A stretch of 64,000 nucleotides of DNA from Pogonophryne albipinna (taxonomy: Eukaryota; Chordata; Actinopteri; Perciformes; Artedidraconidae), in contig CM053252.1 in the NCBI GenBank assembly GCA_028583405.1, forward strand, positions 37,414,240-37,478,239, read 5' to 3'. Below, piece by piece: positions 9,054 through 21,543 of this stretch (its first letter is position 1; every line of letters begins with the position of its first letter). The notes under the pieces are model-generated. The model was not told the origin of the DNA and did not search any database. It saw only the letters and a list, made by a program, of their open reading frames with translations. The position numbers were made by a program, and so were the translations under genes.

Positions 9054-11909
9054 ATTGGTACTGATAACAGCGTAAATAAGACAGAATGTAAAAAATCTCA
9101 GAAACAGATGGGGTGAGGAAGTGCAGCCTGAAGATGACTGTGCTGTTCTGACTTCAGTGGGGAGTTGCAACATAATGGGATTGGAACATAAAAGAAAGAT
9201 GACCGCGATGGCCACATGATCCTGAGGGATTTTTCTTCGCTTGTATCTTGGCCAGTAAACCTAACACAACTCAGAATGAACAAACTTAAAAGGTTTAGCA
9301 CCTTTGAAACTGAATTGCCAACACTTACAACAGTTTGGCTTAACAGAAAATACCTGCCTATTTGTTGTTGTTCTGAAGTTGTATCTAAGTGGTTTATTGC
9401 ACTTACTGTAAATTGCTTTGAATGAAAGCATCAGCCAAATAAAATGTAATGTAACAAAGCTATGACAATAGCTTGTACTTGCCTCCACTGCCCGTAGACC
9501 AGAACCATTGTCTTTACTTGATTTGAGCTCTAGGGAGCCAGTGCCAAAATAGCTTGATCGGAAAGGCCATAGGAATGCAATGCAAGTGTACCAACTGTGC
9601 AGTAATCAAGGAACATCAAGTTAATCTGTGGCCAGGTTGTTTTACAGCAAAAAAAACCTGCACATGATGCACAAAAAAGGAAAGGAATGAGGGAATAATA
9701 GGGTCCCAGCATGATTCCATTATTAATTTAAGCCCCAAGGAACTAAGCATGTTAACAGGGCTATGGAACACTTTACCAGAGTAATTAACATGGTTTAAAT
9801 GGTGTGTTAATAATCTATAGAGTTTAGGAGATGTGAGGTGGTCAGTTTATAGAAAAAGATTGGCCACCAAAACTGTAAATGATGTCCCAAATACCGGGTA
9901 TAAAGAAGGACTGACTAGAGGATTCTGCTCTTCTAAATGTTTCAAATACATTTTTAAAAGGATGTGCGCTCTTATTTGCTATTAAGACGATATATAAATG
10001 ACAATGAATATTGACATGTTCATAAATCCTCCATTAACACCAACTTGATCCTCAACCTGTCCGATACACAGTCTGAAACAATGCAGCAGTGGAGTCTCAG
10101 GCCAGTGCTCCCATGGTATTTGAGTCCTGGTCATAGGAAGTGCCCCTTTCTGTGCAGAGCAGTATAGCCTTTTTTGTATAAGATGTTTTTCCTGGTGCCA
10201 AGCCCACCCATATAATCTGCTGTCTGTGCCTCCCTTGTGCTGTTGTAAGGGGGGGGGGGGGGGCTGGGTAAAGACTCGGAGACTGTGGGGTTTCAGGGGG
10301 TTTTGGGCCACAAAAGCTTCTTTGTCTCAGTGAACAGAGAGGTAAAACGAGCCTGCACCAGTCACCCTCAAAAGGGTGAACATGGCATTGTGTAAATCCT
10401 CCAAACACACACACACTCACTTCTTTCCACTCTTGCCCAAAGAGGATGGCATTGTGTACAACCGTAAGGCAGAGAACGTAGGTGAGGCGTGTGCGTGTGC
10501 GTGTGTTTGTAGACGCATGGGAACACAGTGAGGCAGGTGGTGTTTTGGCTAAACATGGTTTTAATGTTTAGGATTAAACCTATACTGTATCCTCCTAATT
10601 TAATTGCAATCACCTTCAGCTTAAAACGAATTACAAAAATATATGATAAGTTCTCCTGCCTATACTTTTGGTTTTATTTGTCATATATTATTTGTGTTAG
10701 TGAAGTAAATTCAGGGTTAACTCTGGGTTTTCAGTCTTGGTACGATTGTTTACTTCTTACTGGGGCAGGTGCAAGCAACAAATACCATACTGAAATTTGG
10801 ATTTAAAAAAGTATGTATTAACAATCATTTAAAACCGTTAGATGGGATATTCTAATATTCACCCACAACATAAGAAACTTGAGCAAAGTAGGCTTACTCA
10901 GAGCAGTGGATTGGATAAAGTCTGTTGCCCTGACATGATGCATATACTGTATATTATAATACATTATGTATTGACTTATCTGTGTCAGCTTCTTGAGCCC
11001 TATGAATGGTATTTACAAGAAACTTAAGAGAAACGCTGGGTGGATTTATCGAGTTGATAACCACCGTCTTTAGACAGATTAGCTGTATCAAGGTTTTTAG
11101 GGTCAGTGAAGCCAGATTATGCAAAGATATCCTGGTTATGTTGAACTATTTTTGTAGTAGTGGCCTCTATTCTTGGAGACAATGTTTAAGATAAAACATG
11201 TGTCGATAGAAGTGGGCATTTACCAGTCAGGGAGTGTTTAATGTGAAATAATTTGCTGCCTTGGAAAGCTTACAAATTCAACTCTCTTTGTAAAATGGTC
11301 AGCTGTGATAAAAAGTCAATTTGAATTGTAAAATTGGGCTAGCAGAAAAAGTTGGCAGTAAAGAGGGCCTTACACAGCCATGACAACACATTCAGAGGAC
11401 AATTGGACAATTGGAAAAAGTTGGATTAGATTCTGTTTTCAGCAGAACTCTAAATCATGCTGAACATTAAACCTTGTTGTCATACAGCTGGGGTCAAATC
11501 ATCATGGGGTAGACGGGTACATACATGCCTTTAGGCTGTGGTAGCTATTAAAATGAGTTGCTGTCTAGACCAGAGAGTGAGGCAACAAACATTTAAAACA
11601 ACCTTTTGTCTATTCTCTTATACAGATCTTAAAATTTGCTATCACGCATGCAGTCTCTCCAACTGATTGAGACAACACAGTGGGTTACATGGAGCTTTAA
11701 AGTATTGTAGTATTATACTCAAAGCCATAAAACAGATTCCGGCTCTAGGTGCATTCCATATAAGAAGGAGATCTCTTCATCTACCTGCCATAAAACAATT
11801 AGGTGACCTGATGAAACAGGGTCACTGTTTACGGTGTAAGTTCACAAAGCCCTATATCAACCCCCCTGATAATGGTGAAAGGTGAGGAAGATGGTTAATG
11901 TGCATGCAA
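9054..11909. other. no gene; 15-base G run
   Basis: Nearly 3 kb without recognisable genes. It holds a G run at 10249-10263, short CA/GT stretches near 10405 and 10495, and otherwise unassigned AT-rich DNA. The open frames here are short, lack known motifs and look like chance. Confidence 0.45.
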
Positions 11910-12315
11910 CTCTGGGTTAGGCCTGTCGCGATAATCAATAAATGGACTTATCGTACGATAAATAAAAATGGACTCGATAACTTTTCTGAACTCGATAAAT
12001 TGCCGTTTACATGCGTGTTTGTTTACATAAGGATGTGACCAGCATTTTAGCCAGGCGCACTCTGTCTGCCAGTCCAACACGTTCTCACTCCCAACCCGTC
12101 ACATGTTGACGGTCGGTCAGGGCCCCTCCCCGTCACTCTATTACGGACAGGGAACCCCTTGAGAGTCAGTTTTCAACGGGCAGGGCGTCCCATTGAGTTG
12201 CATAGAGCTCCCTGAACATTGGTAATAGACGAGTTGGGATCGCGGCGAAATGCTCTCCGCAGATCCATTCTCACAGCGTTTATCAACCTTTTTCTTACTC
12301 AATATCAAGCCACAC

Positions 12316-12527
12316 TGTTGTAAGGTCATATATATATTGCATGTTAATTCACCAGTCCACTAGGTGGCACTGCAACATTGAAGTTGTTGCCGTTCAATAA
12401 GCATAGAAGAATAACTGTGGGCTAGTTTGTTATGCTAAGTATGTGGTGAACCTGAGTTGCAGTTCGGTTGTACCAGAAACCAATAAACTCCTCTATGCTC
12501 ACAAGAAGCCTCCCGTGAGTTACTACA
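12316..12527 (+). repeat. Gypsy 5' LTR
   Basis: 212 bp, about 97 percent identical to the 3' LTR. Contains a likely polyadenylation signal AATAAA at 12482-12487. Confidence 0.95.
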
Positions 12528-12530
12528 TAA

Positions 12531-12543
12531 TGGCGACGAGGAT
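12531..12543 (+). promoter_or_regulatory. Gypsy primer-binding site
   Basis: TGGCGACGAGGAT, three bases after the 5' LTR, is complementary to the 3' end of tRNA-Ser(GCT) with its CCA tail as I recall that tRNA. It would prime minus-strand DNA synthesis. Confidence 0.7.
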
Positions 12544-12650
12544 AAAAGTACATCAGATGCCTGGTGGAAATGCACGCAAATGAGCGAGACTGTTGAGTGG
12601 CTACAGTACGTTAATGGCACAAAACACCGGACAGTGGTGTGAGCTAGAAG

Positions 12651-13400
12651 ATGGCGGCGGCAACGGTAGGAAACACTACTCGTCAATATAGGAATAGTCA
12701 ATCCCAGACGTGGGAGGAATATTGTGAGGTTCTCCAATATTTCTTTGAAGCTAATGAGATCGAAGATGCAGGTCGGCAGAAAGCTATTTTGCTCAGTTCA
12801 GTTGGCAGTCAGACTTACAGCCTTATGAGGAACCTTGTCAGCCCGGCGAGGCCAGGAGATAAGAGGTTTGATGAGCTTGTTCGGCTGCTGAAAGACCATT
12901 TCAACCCCAAACCCAGTGAAATTGTACAGCGCTACACATTTATCTCAAGAAGTAGGAAGCTGGGAGAAACAGTCATGGAGTACGTTGCTGTGCTAAGGAA
13001 ATTAGCACAAGATTGTAACTATGGAGACAAGTTAACAGAAATGCTGCGTGACAGGCTGGTCTGTGGGATTGGGGAGGATCGCATACAACGGCGATTGTTG
13101 TCAGAGCCGGATTTCACCTTCGACAGGGCACTGAAGCTGGCCCAGGCTATTGAGACAGCCAGCAAGGATGTGAGAGACTTACAGTCACTGGAGTCAGCAC
13201 CCTCGCACATGAGAGCACCTGAGGCAGTGCACAAGATGACGGCAAGGCAGAGCCCCAGTGAGCAGCAGCACCAGCATAAGGCTTGCTACAGGTGTGGCAG
13301 TGAGCAGCACATAGCTGGGGACTGTAGGTTTATTAAATAAACCTGTCACAAGTGTGGGAAGATAGGCCATATTCAGAAAGTGTGTAGGTCAAAAGGCTCA
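12651..13400 (+). pseudogene. Gypsy gag, stop between zinc knuckles
   Basis: The frame 12651-13340 (229 codons) starts with an ATG about 120 bp after the primer site. It contains a Gypsy-type gag core (WEEYCEVLQYFFEAN near residue 21, then FDELVRLLKDHFNPKP) and ends in a first CCHC knuckle, CYRCGSEQHIAGDC. A TAA at 13338-13340 stops it, but the same frame continues with a second knuckle, CHKCGKIGHIQKVC, around 13343-13386. In an intact copy gag would run on into the protease. The reading is cut again near 13430 by an insertion. Gag forms the particle that packages element RNA. Confidence 0.85.
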
Positions 13401-13430
13401 GTTAGTGCTTCACAAGCAAAAGGGGGTGGA

Positions 13431-15535
13431 GTACAGATGTACCGCTTCATTTCAGACAGTTTGAAACGTGAGGGCCTTGATTGGTACGTGATCTGCCCTC
13501 CCTCAAGGGAAAACCTCCAGCTTGACTTGAGACCTCCCCCGTGATAAATAAATGTAATTATTATGAAGCCAGCTGCAATGGATCATTGATCCACCAGGGG
13601 GTGCAGTGGGGTTCCACACTGGAGCTCATGTGAAATAAAGTCAGATACAGTACGCTGGATGTACAGCGGAACTTTGTTAAGATCCATATGTCACGGATAT
13701 CATACTCTGTGCTAAATATCATGTAGCATGTAATCATTTACAAAACAACACCATGTTGGTATTTAACAAAATAATGTTGTTTAGTCGGAAAAAACGAATG
13801 GGAGGAAATGCAGCCCGGCTCTCGATTTTTAATCCTAATTTAATCATCATCTTCACCACGATCATTTATGTTTATGTTCGCCGAATTGACATGAAATCAC
13901 TGACACATATGAATATGCTGTATTCAACTTCATTAAAACGTTATTAACGTGCCTAAACTCAGTAATTCACTAAAAATATTTATATTTTAATGGAGCCTCG
14001 TCGGCAGATCAGGATCTTGATCAGCATGAAGGGTGTTATTTTCCCCATAAGGAACAAGTCGCTGCAAATTATCCCACTTATTACATGGCCACATTCTCAA
14101 CAAAGTAACGACATGACTCCCAATATTAATTGAAATGCTTTTATGGATTTAGAAAATGTTTTTATTGATTTAAAAAATAGTTGTATTGATTTAAATTGAC
14201 ATGCATCCGCTAAGAAAAATAGTCCGTTGTTACCGTTTTTTAAACGTCTGAATGAAACGGCAGCTCTCAGCTGTGTATTTACACAACTAATGGCCCATCA
14301 ACCACAGCTCTCTCCCCCCCTGATCTTTCTTCTCCAGCAGCTAAATTAACTGTAGGTTACTCTGAGTGACAAGCTTACAGTTAGACACAACACTTTCATT
14401 GCAAGTGACCCTCAGTAAGTTGACTTTTATGTTCAACTGCTAAATTCGTTACTGATAAAAAAAGGCTTCTACTGTACCTTATTACCTTAACACTAGAACC
14501 GCCAGAGGTTTTTGTATAGGCCTACCTAACACCGTCAAATCCCGCTATTAGAATGCAATTTTTAACAACATAGGGTGCTACGTAACACACTTTCAGGAAA
14601 AGTCACGGACTGGGAGACTTTAATATTTTATTGAAAAAAAGTTACATTGCACACACACAACACACATCACACAAATTGACCCGATTGGCGGTTCTAGTGT
14701 TAAATAAACTCACTAATGAATGAAACCAGTTCAATATGCATTTTTCTTATTCTTATCATTCTTTATGAGCGCAGAAATAGTCTTAAAATCAGACCTGTTT
14801 TTTAAATGAAATCTGACGGCAGGCAGTTAGCTCTGATCACCTATGATAAATGCGCCACACCTAATCGCTGGCCATTCAGCCACAGAGCTCCCTCTATACA
14901 AATCAAACTGTAGACGGTGTGAAAGCACCTATTGTTTTAAATAATGGTCGGAATATGCCTTCTGAATTACCGTGGGACAGCACATTCTAAACTAAAATGT
15001 TCAATCAATAAAGTAACATCTTATCTTATCTTAATAATATCTTCATATTAATAATAATAATAAATCATACAGTATGTGTCCGAAAGGGAGCAGGAGGAAG
15101 CAAACACAAAAATATCCCAAAAATATACTGCATATTAAAGCAAACGATTGTAAAGGTAAAAGTATGAGCATAACAAATAAAGAAGTGTAATGTAAACATT
15201 TACATTATTATTATTATGATTATTTAATATATGAAGACTATATATTATTGAATTACAAGATTAGATATACTTTAGTTGATCTAAAATATTGATGTGTTCA
15301 AATGCTCTTCAAAACACAACTGCAAGTCCATGAAACTTGTCTTTCTGTATTTGTGAATGAAGCGCCATCTCCTGGTTAAAACCTGAAATTGAAAATCTGG
15401 CAACGCCCTCTTGGAAAATAGTGGGAGGGCTTAACATTCCTCGATACTGGTTTTAGGCAGGTCGTAGGCAGGAAGCTGTAAACTGGAGTCTGAAATGAGG
15501 TGCTACATCTGTATATCAGAGATATAAGCATGTGA
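13431..15535. mobile_element. 2.1-kb insertion splitting gag from protease
   Basis: Gypsy coding similarity stops near 13430 and resumes near 15536. The inserted DNA is AT-rich and non-coding. Near its ends an imperfect inverted pair is visible (13433-13457 versus 15488-15512, about 22 of 25 bases), each containing ACAGATGTA and TCATTTCAGAC. I could not define a target duplication, so its type is unknown. It contains a smaller MITE. Confidence 0.5.
14487..14703. mobile_element. piggyBac-like MITE
   Basis: A 209-bp body (14491-14699) with perfect 14-bp inverted ends CACTAGAACCGCCA, flanked on both sides by TTAA (14487-14490 and 14700-14703). TTAA duplication plus such short ends is the signature of piggyBac-type elements. 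No coding capacity. Confidence 0.85.
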
Positions 15536-15539
15536 AAAC

Positions 15540-16013
15540 TCAGGGAGCAAACTATGTCAGCCAGGGGGAGGGTCAAAAAGATGACATAGACACAGATGAG
15601 GTCATGTTCACTTTGTACAAAGTGGAGGAAATAGACATACCGGCAGAGGAGCCATTTCTAGAAACACTGACTATTAATGAAACTGAAACACAGTTTGAAG
15701 TAGACTCAGAATGTGGGGTAACAGTGGTGAACCACTCAGTGTACAAAACCTTATGGGGGGAGAGGTACCAGAACTACAACCATGCAGAGTGAGACTCAGA
15801 ACATACACAGGACATAGGGTAAATGTTTTGGGAGCAGCTATGGTAAAAGTGCAGCACAAAAAGTCAGTAAAAAACCTACCGGTGGTAGTTGTGCCAGGGA
15901 CGGGCCCTAGTCTAGTTGGCAGGAACTGGATTAAGAAGCTAGGTTTGCAGTGGAGACCTGAAAGCCAGATTCACCATGTCAGGGAAGAGATCTTGGATGA
16001 GGTACTTGGGTAA
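15540..16013 (+). pseudogene. Gypsy protease, frameshifted
   Basis: Begins in one frame with QGANYVSQGEG and reaches the aspartic protease site as VDSECGVTV, where family members usually have D-S/T-G; the glycine position is a glutamate. The frame then changes in the G run at about 15755-15760 and continues as ELQPCRVRLRTYTG through VVVVPGTGPSLVGRNWI, the C-terminal part of retropepsins. A TAA at 16011-16013 ends it in the frame that continues into reverse transcriptase. The protease would normally cut the gag-pol polyprotein. The altered active site, frameshift and stop make it inactive. Confidence 0.8.
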
Positions 16014-16919
16014 TATGAGGAGGTTTTCAAAGAGGAACTAGGGAAATTTAAAGGGCCCCCAGCTAAACTATATGTGGACAAGGAAGCAACCCCCAGGTTT
16101 TTTAAAGCTAGACCGGTCCCGTATGCAATGAGAGGAAGGGTTGAGGCCAAACTGGACCGTGTCCTAGCCCAGGAGATAATTGAACTGGTAAAATATGCAG
16201 AGTGGGCAGTGCCTGTGGTACCGGTGTTAAACCCAGATGACTCAGTAAGGTTGTGCGGTGATTACAAACTGACTGTAAATCGAGTATCAAAACTGGAGCA
16301 GTATCCAATTCCCAGAATTGAGGATTTGTTTGCCAACCTGTCAGGTGGACAGAAGTTCACAAAGCTAGATCTCAGTCATGCATATCACCAAATCCCTTTG
16401 GATGAAGAAGCAAAAACATATGTGACCATAAATACACACAAGGGCTTGTTCACGTACAAAGTGTTACCTTTCGGAGTATCATCTAGCCCAGCTATTTTTC
16501 AACGGACCATGGAGGGACTGCTACAAGGCATCCCTAGAGTGGCAATATTCTTGGATGACATCCTGCTGACAGGGAAAGACGACAAAGAGCATCTGCAGAC
16601 TCTTGTCCTTGTGCTGAAACGGCTACAGGAGGCCGGTCTCAAGCTCAAAAGATCCAAGTGTTCGTTCATGAGTGAGGAAGTGATGTTTCTAGGTCATAAG
16701 GTGGATGCCACAGGACTGCACCCCGTGCATGAGAAGGTGGAAGCAATCAAGGATGCACCCACACCTTCAAATGTGACAGAGCTCAAAGCATATCTAGGAC
16801 TGTTAAACTATTATAACAAGTTCCTGCCCAGTCTGTCAACCACCCTTGCTCCAGTGCACAAACTGCTAAAAAAAAGACACAAAGTGGCAGTGGGAAGATG
16901 CACAACAGACAGCGTTTGA
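16014..16919 (+). pseudogene. Gypsy reverse transcriptase domain
   Basis: Open from just after the TAA at 16011-16013. Counting from the ATG at 16074, it holds the RT core: LDLSHAYHQIP (Asp99), LPFGVSSSPAIFQR near 131-144, and the catalytic FLDD box (Asp161, Asp162), followed by the thumb (FLGHKV, LGLLNYYNKFLP). All three catalytic aspartates are present. At an A-rich run near 16869-16876 the true reading shifts by one, and the frame then stops at 16919. The domain copies element RNA into DNA. It sits between protease and RNase H as in Ty3/Gypsy pol. Confidence 0.9.
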
Positions 16920-17226
16920 AAAGTCAAAAGACATGATGCAGTCAGCTGAAGTATTGGTGCATTATGACCCAGAGAAGGACATTGTGCTATCATGTGATGC
17001 ATCACCATATGGATTAGGTGTTGTGCTCTCACATCGCATGCCAGATGGAACTGAAAGACCCATTGGATTTACATCACAGACATTAAATGCTGCAGAAAAA
17101 AACTACTCACAACTTGACAAGGAAGGACTGGCAGTGATTTTTGGAATAAAACGCTTCCACAAACATCTATGGACGGAAGTTTACTATAGTGACGGATCAC
17201 AAGCCCCTGTTGTCACTTCTCAGTGA
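16877..17226 (+). pseudogene. Gypsy RNase H domain
   Basis: In the shifted frame: AFEKSKDMM, then LSCDASPYGLGVVL with the first catalytic Asp, GFTSQTL, and YSQLDKEGLAVIFGIKRFHKHL with the catalytic Glu. A one-base loss near 17167 moves the remaining piece (TDHKPL, and further on NNADTLSRL) into the frame of the integrase. It removes the RNA strand after reverse transcription. All recognisable catalytic positions exist but are split over two frames. Confidence 0.85.
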
Positions 17227-18778
17227 GATGCGAGCAGTACCCCAAATGGCATCACCGAGGATCCAACATTGGGCCGTGACCTTGAGAGCCTATGAATATA
17301 CCATAGTGTACAAAGAAGGGAAGTACCACAACAATGCAGACACACTGAGCCGCCTGCCCCTACCAGAGAAACCTGACCTGGGGAGGCCAGAAGAGAGGGT
17401 TCTCATGCTGGAGAGTTCTGACATCACACTTGAGACTGCTGATGAAGTGAAAGTATGGACAGACAAGGATCCAGTACTCTCACGGGTGCGGGAATTGGTA
17501 CACAGAGGCTGGTCATCAGAATTAAAAGAGATTGAGTTTGGCCCTTATGCAGTGAGGAAACATGAACTCAGTATCCAAAATGGGTGTGTGTTGAGGGGCG
17601 CAAGAGTTATTGTGCCAAAGCCAGGCCAAGAAAGTGTTTTGAGACAGCTTCATCAATGCCATCCGGGAGTGTCCAGGATGAAAGCACTGGCTAGGAGCTA
17701 TGTATGGTGGCCAAAGCTCGACAAGGATGTAGAGGTTACTGTCAAGTCCTGTATAACATGTCAAGAGCACCGAAATGTTCCGGCACCAGCTCCGTTACAC
17801 CCCTGGGATTGGCCTGATAAGCCCTGGAGTCGTATTCATGTGGATTATGCTGGGCCATTCATGGGGAAGATGTTTTTTATGCTCATCGATGCACACTCAA
17901 AATGGATGGATGTGGTTTCAGTCAATTCTGCCACTTCAGCCACTACAATTGAGTGCCTGCGTACCAGTTTCAGTAACCATGGACTGCCTGAATTGTTGGT
18001 GTCTGATAATGGCACCTGTTTCATCAGCACAGAGTTCAAAGATTTTCTTAAAAGAAATGGTATCCGTCATGTGACCTCTGCACCCTATCACGCCTCCAGT
18101 AACGGGTTAGCAGAGAGAGGGGTACAGACATTTAAAAGGATGATGAACATTTTTCCAGAAGGCACACTGACAGCCAAGGTAGCCAGAGTGTTATTTAGTT
18201 ATCGTGTGACTCCTCACACTACAACAGGTCTGTCACCAGCAGAGCTGCTTCTCGGGAGGAAGCTACGTTGCTGTTTGGATTCAATTCATCCAGATCTGTG
18301 CATGAAGGTGAAAGAAAAACAGGAAAGACAAATAAGAGATCATGACAAAAAGGCAAAGGGGCGCTGGTTCAAAACAGGAGACTCAGTGCTGACGAGAAAC
18401 TTCAGTCTTGGACCCAAGTGGATTCCAGGAATCATAGAGTCAGTGACAGGGCCAGTGTCATATAAAGTGATGCTGGGTGATGGGAGAGTAGTCAGGAGAC
18501 ATGTGGACCAGATTCATGCTCACCACCAAAGACCAGAAGACCATGAAAAACAACAGACTGACTCGACTCAGCTAAGTCAGGCAGCCGAAAAAGGAGAGAC
18601 ATGGCAGGACGTTGAGAATGTGGTGCTCAGTGGGGACGAGTTGGAAGAGCTAGCAGCTACAGAAGCTGCAGCAGCAGAGAGGGTCCATGGAACTGTGGAA
18701 AATACAAGTCCAGGGAAGAGACAGTCAAAAAGAGAGACTAAGTTACCCAGTTACCTTAAAGACTTCCAGCTGAGCTAA
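17189..18778 (+). pseudogene. Gypsy integrase with end of RNase H
   Basis: A 529-codon open frame. Residues 1-60 are the end of RNase H. The integrase follows: the HHCC zinc site is His155, His158, Cys188 and Cys191 (LHQCHPG...CITCQ). The DDE core has Asp219 (HVDYAGPF), Asp273 (VSDNGTCF) and Glu309 (NGLAERGVQ), giving the 35-residue gap between Asp and Glu expected for this family. A GPVSYKVMLGDGRVVRRHVDQ stretch near residue 430 is the C-terminal chromodomain-free GPY-like module. The domain itself looks intact. It integrates the DNA copy, but upstream breaks prevent a full polyprotein. The listed ATG is internal, because integrase is normally released from the polyprotein. Confidence 0.85.
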
Positions 18779-18874
18779 GAAGGGAATAGATAATACCGAG
18801 TCACCTGTTAGGTTTAATAAAAACAAAAATGTTACAGTGTTACAATGTTCATGTTGGATGTTTTTAACCTGCTT

Positions 18875-18887
18875 GAGGGGAAGGGGA
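18875..18887 (+). promoter_or_regulatory. Gypsy polypurine tract
   Basis: GAGGGGAAGGGGA directly abuts the 3' LTR (starts 18888), the expected place for the plus-strand primer. Confidence 0.85.
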
Positions 18888-19101
18888 TGTTGTAAGGTCA
18901 TATATATATATTGCATGTTAGTTCACCAGTCCACTAGGTGGCACTGCGACATTGAAGTTGTTGCCGTTCAATAAGCATAGAAGAATAACTGTGGGCTAGT
19001 TTGTCATGCTAAGTATGTGGTGAACCTGAGTCGCAGTTTGGTTCTACCAGAAACCAATAAACTCCTCTATGCTCACAAGAAGCCTCCCGTGAGTTACTAC
19101 A
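18888..19101 (+). repeat. Gypsy 3' LTR
   Basis: 214 bp, matching the 5' LTR with six substitutions and a 2-bp AT indel. AATAAA lies at 19056-19061. Followed by the target duplication CACAC. Confidence 0.95.
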
Positions 19102-19106
19102 CACAC

Positions 19107-21206
19107 TTATTGTGTTTACTTCTTTATTTTAATTGAATAATGTAGGACTTTTGTTGCCGTCAGTTATGGGGAGAGTAGGGGCTCAGTAAACTGAAATATG
19201 TATTGTTTCATAGTTTTTTCCTTCTAATTTTGTATTCTTTTCTAAACCACAGACTGTTATTTACTCAACAATAACACATAATTATCCTTGTGTTTATTTA
19301 TTTGTTTGATTAATAAACACAAGTTGGAGTCCGTCAGGACCGAGGGTCGGAGCAGCTCATAGTAGTTGTTTTCGAGAACTTTACACCCGGAAGTAAGTAT
19401 TCTCTCCGCTTCGCAGCACTTGAAATGGGATGCAACCACGGCAGACTGTCCAAAACTGGATTTGAACGGGTCCACCGCGTCCCCCCCTCCACCACCCCGT
19501 CCCCAGAACTACACATGCTGGCTATTCTGTTTCGCAACATGTTCTCTATCTATGGCACGTCTCTACTGGGAATTTTAGTTTTAAAAGACGTTTTCGTATT
19601 TCCCATAATAAGAAGTTGCCAGTATTAAACTGTGTACATCCCTGGAGGTTTAGGAGATAGGAAACACTCAAATGTAAAACATATAATTAATAAATGGGTG
19701 AAAATTGCTTGTGTCCATAATGGGCAGCATTAATATATATACCCACATGCCAGCTAAGGTCAGAAGAGCTTTATTTAACAGCTGGTCTTATGTCTGTGAC
19801 CCCTCCTGTTGTTCATTGATAAGCCTGAAACATGCACTTGTCAAGGTTCAGAGGCACATTTTGCAAATATGGCAGTAGCCATCGATCATCTTAAGATAAG
19901 ATATACTTTATTGATCCCAAGTTGGAAACATTTGCGTTACATCAGCATGTGTAACAGTTGTAAATATGCAGTGGTGTTTATTTGTAAATCATTTAGTATA
20001 ATCACACAAATTCTGTGTTTTATATTTAATAATTCTGTGTTCTTTATTTATTGATTGTTCAATACCTGACAAGGCCGGAGATGAAAAACTTGGGTCACAG
20101 GTTCCTCAACAGTGCATTACAAGACATCTATCAATATGTGTGTACCTCCACCATTAAACTGTCGTATTCTGCACATTTCTTATACTATCTACATACATCT
20201 TATGAGAGTATAATACATATGTATAATATCAGTTAAAATAAGTGCTTAAACATACAGTAGTTAACATTGCAGGAAAGCAATATATTAGTACTTTGTCAGG
20301 CTTAATATTTATACCCCCAAAGCGTTTTTCTTATTCAAAATAAGACCTTAACCTAAAGTATTCTTTAATGTTTAAATAAAGCCTTATTAGTTTGTCTTTC
20401 TGTGTCTCCTATTAATATCTAATAATACAAATTATAAATTTCAATAACGTGCTTTAACCACCAGGTGTCCCTTGATATCAGCTGTGCACCGTTATGGTGT
20501 AAATATGTATACCGATTGGATCAAATATAAAAGTCAGCTGAATTAGTATTGATACTGCAAGGAGACTTATATTGTGAAGAGAAATTGAAGATTTTGTTTA
20601 ATTTCTGATATATTTATGATCCACGTCACATATTCAGTTTCGGCGGCAGTTATTCCAGTTTGTCTAGAAGTCTTCTCACCAGGACTCTATAAATAGCGAA
20701 TTACGGCAGATATGTAATATTTAATGCAGCAGAACCGTGTATTACAATGCCGTTATGTGATGACTTCCAAACAGAAAAGCAAGCAAACTCGGAATAAAGT
20801 ATTATTATTATTTATTTATTTTATTTCGGATTTCACATCAACAGGAAGTCCGGTTAACTAAAATGTCCGTGCGGAACAATACCCCAACCCATAGATCCGT
20901 GGGTGAATAATGTCAATCACCACATTACACACATCCCTTCACATTTTAATTTTAATTTACATTAAAGTATTTCGTGAGGCCTTCTAAAATATTTTTAAAT
21001 ATAATTAGGTTGTAGTTTGTAAATCATTGTGTTGCCTGGCAACCACACACATGGATTAACATTGATTTAATACATGAATGTAGCCTTTGTTTCTGCTAAA
21101 AGAGGTGTCAACCAGCTGGGGCAACAAGACAATCGGCGAAATCGAGTGTGACTATTAAAAAATAAATTATTATTATATTAATATTGACAATAATAACCGA
21201 CCGTCG
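19107..21206. other. interior of the long-inverted-repeat element
   Basis: About 2.1 kb of AT-rich DNA with no recognised gene. A segment at about 19885-19935 (AAGATATACTTTATTGATCC) is like the 3' tail of a fish LINE. The open frames here are short and lack domains. Confidence 0.45.
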
Positions 21207-21543
21207 GGGTAGAGCATTTGCCGGGGAGCGTTCTCATGGCGTCTATTATCAACGCTATGGGAGCTCTATGCAAGTCTATGGGACGCCCTGCCCATTGAAA
21301 ACTGAGTCTCAATGGGTACCCTGTGCGTAATAGAGTGACGGAGAGGGGCCCTGACCGACCGTCAACATGTGACGGGTTGGGAGTGAGAACGTGTTGGCCA
21401 GCCCGGCGCGCTGTGAGCGGCGGGGCTCACACACAGCCCATGACACAGCCAGGTCAGGAAACTCCGCGTGTAGCAGCCAAATTAATAATATAGAGACAAG
21501 CAGGAGACAACGTGTGACTTACTCGAGGGGAATTTGAAGTTAA

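Larger units (their letters stand above)
12311..19106 (+). mobile_element. Ty3/Gypsy LTR retrotransposon, degenerate
   Basis: LTRs at 12316-12527 and 18888-19101 start TGTTGTAAGG and end GTTACTACA (TG...CA). They are flanked by the 5-bp duplication CACAC (12311-12315 and 19102-19106). The domain order gag, protease, RT, RNase H, integrase is that of Ty3/Gypsy. By eye the LTRs differ at six bases plus one 2-bp AT-repeat indel. Stops, frameshifts and a roughly 2.1-kb insertion disable it. Confidence 0.95.
12074..21397. mobile_element. long-inverted-repeat element inside the hAT
   Basis: Termini of about 190 bp (12074-12262 and 21207-21397) are inverted copies beginning CCAACACGTTCTCACTCCCA. 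Flanks share GCCAG (12068-12072 and near 21397-21401), a possible short target duplication. No transposase is visible in its own interior (12263-12310 and 19107-21206). It is interrupted by the Gypsy element. Confidence 0.7.
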
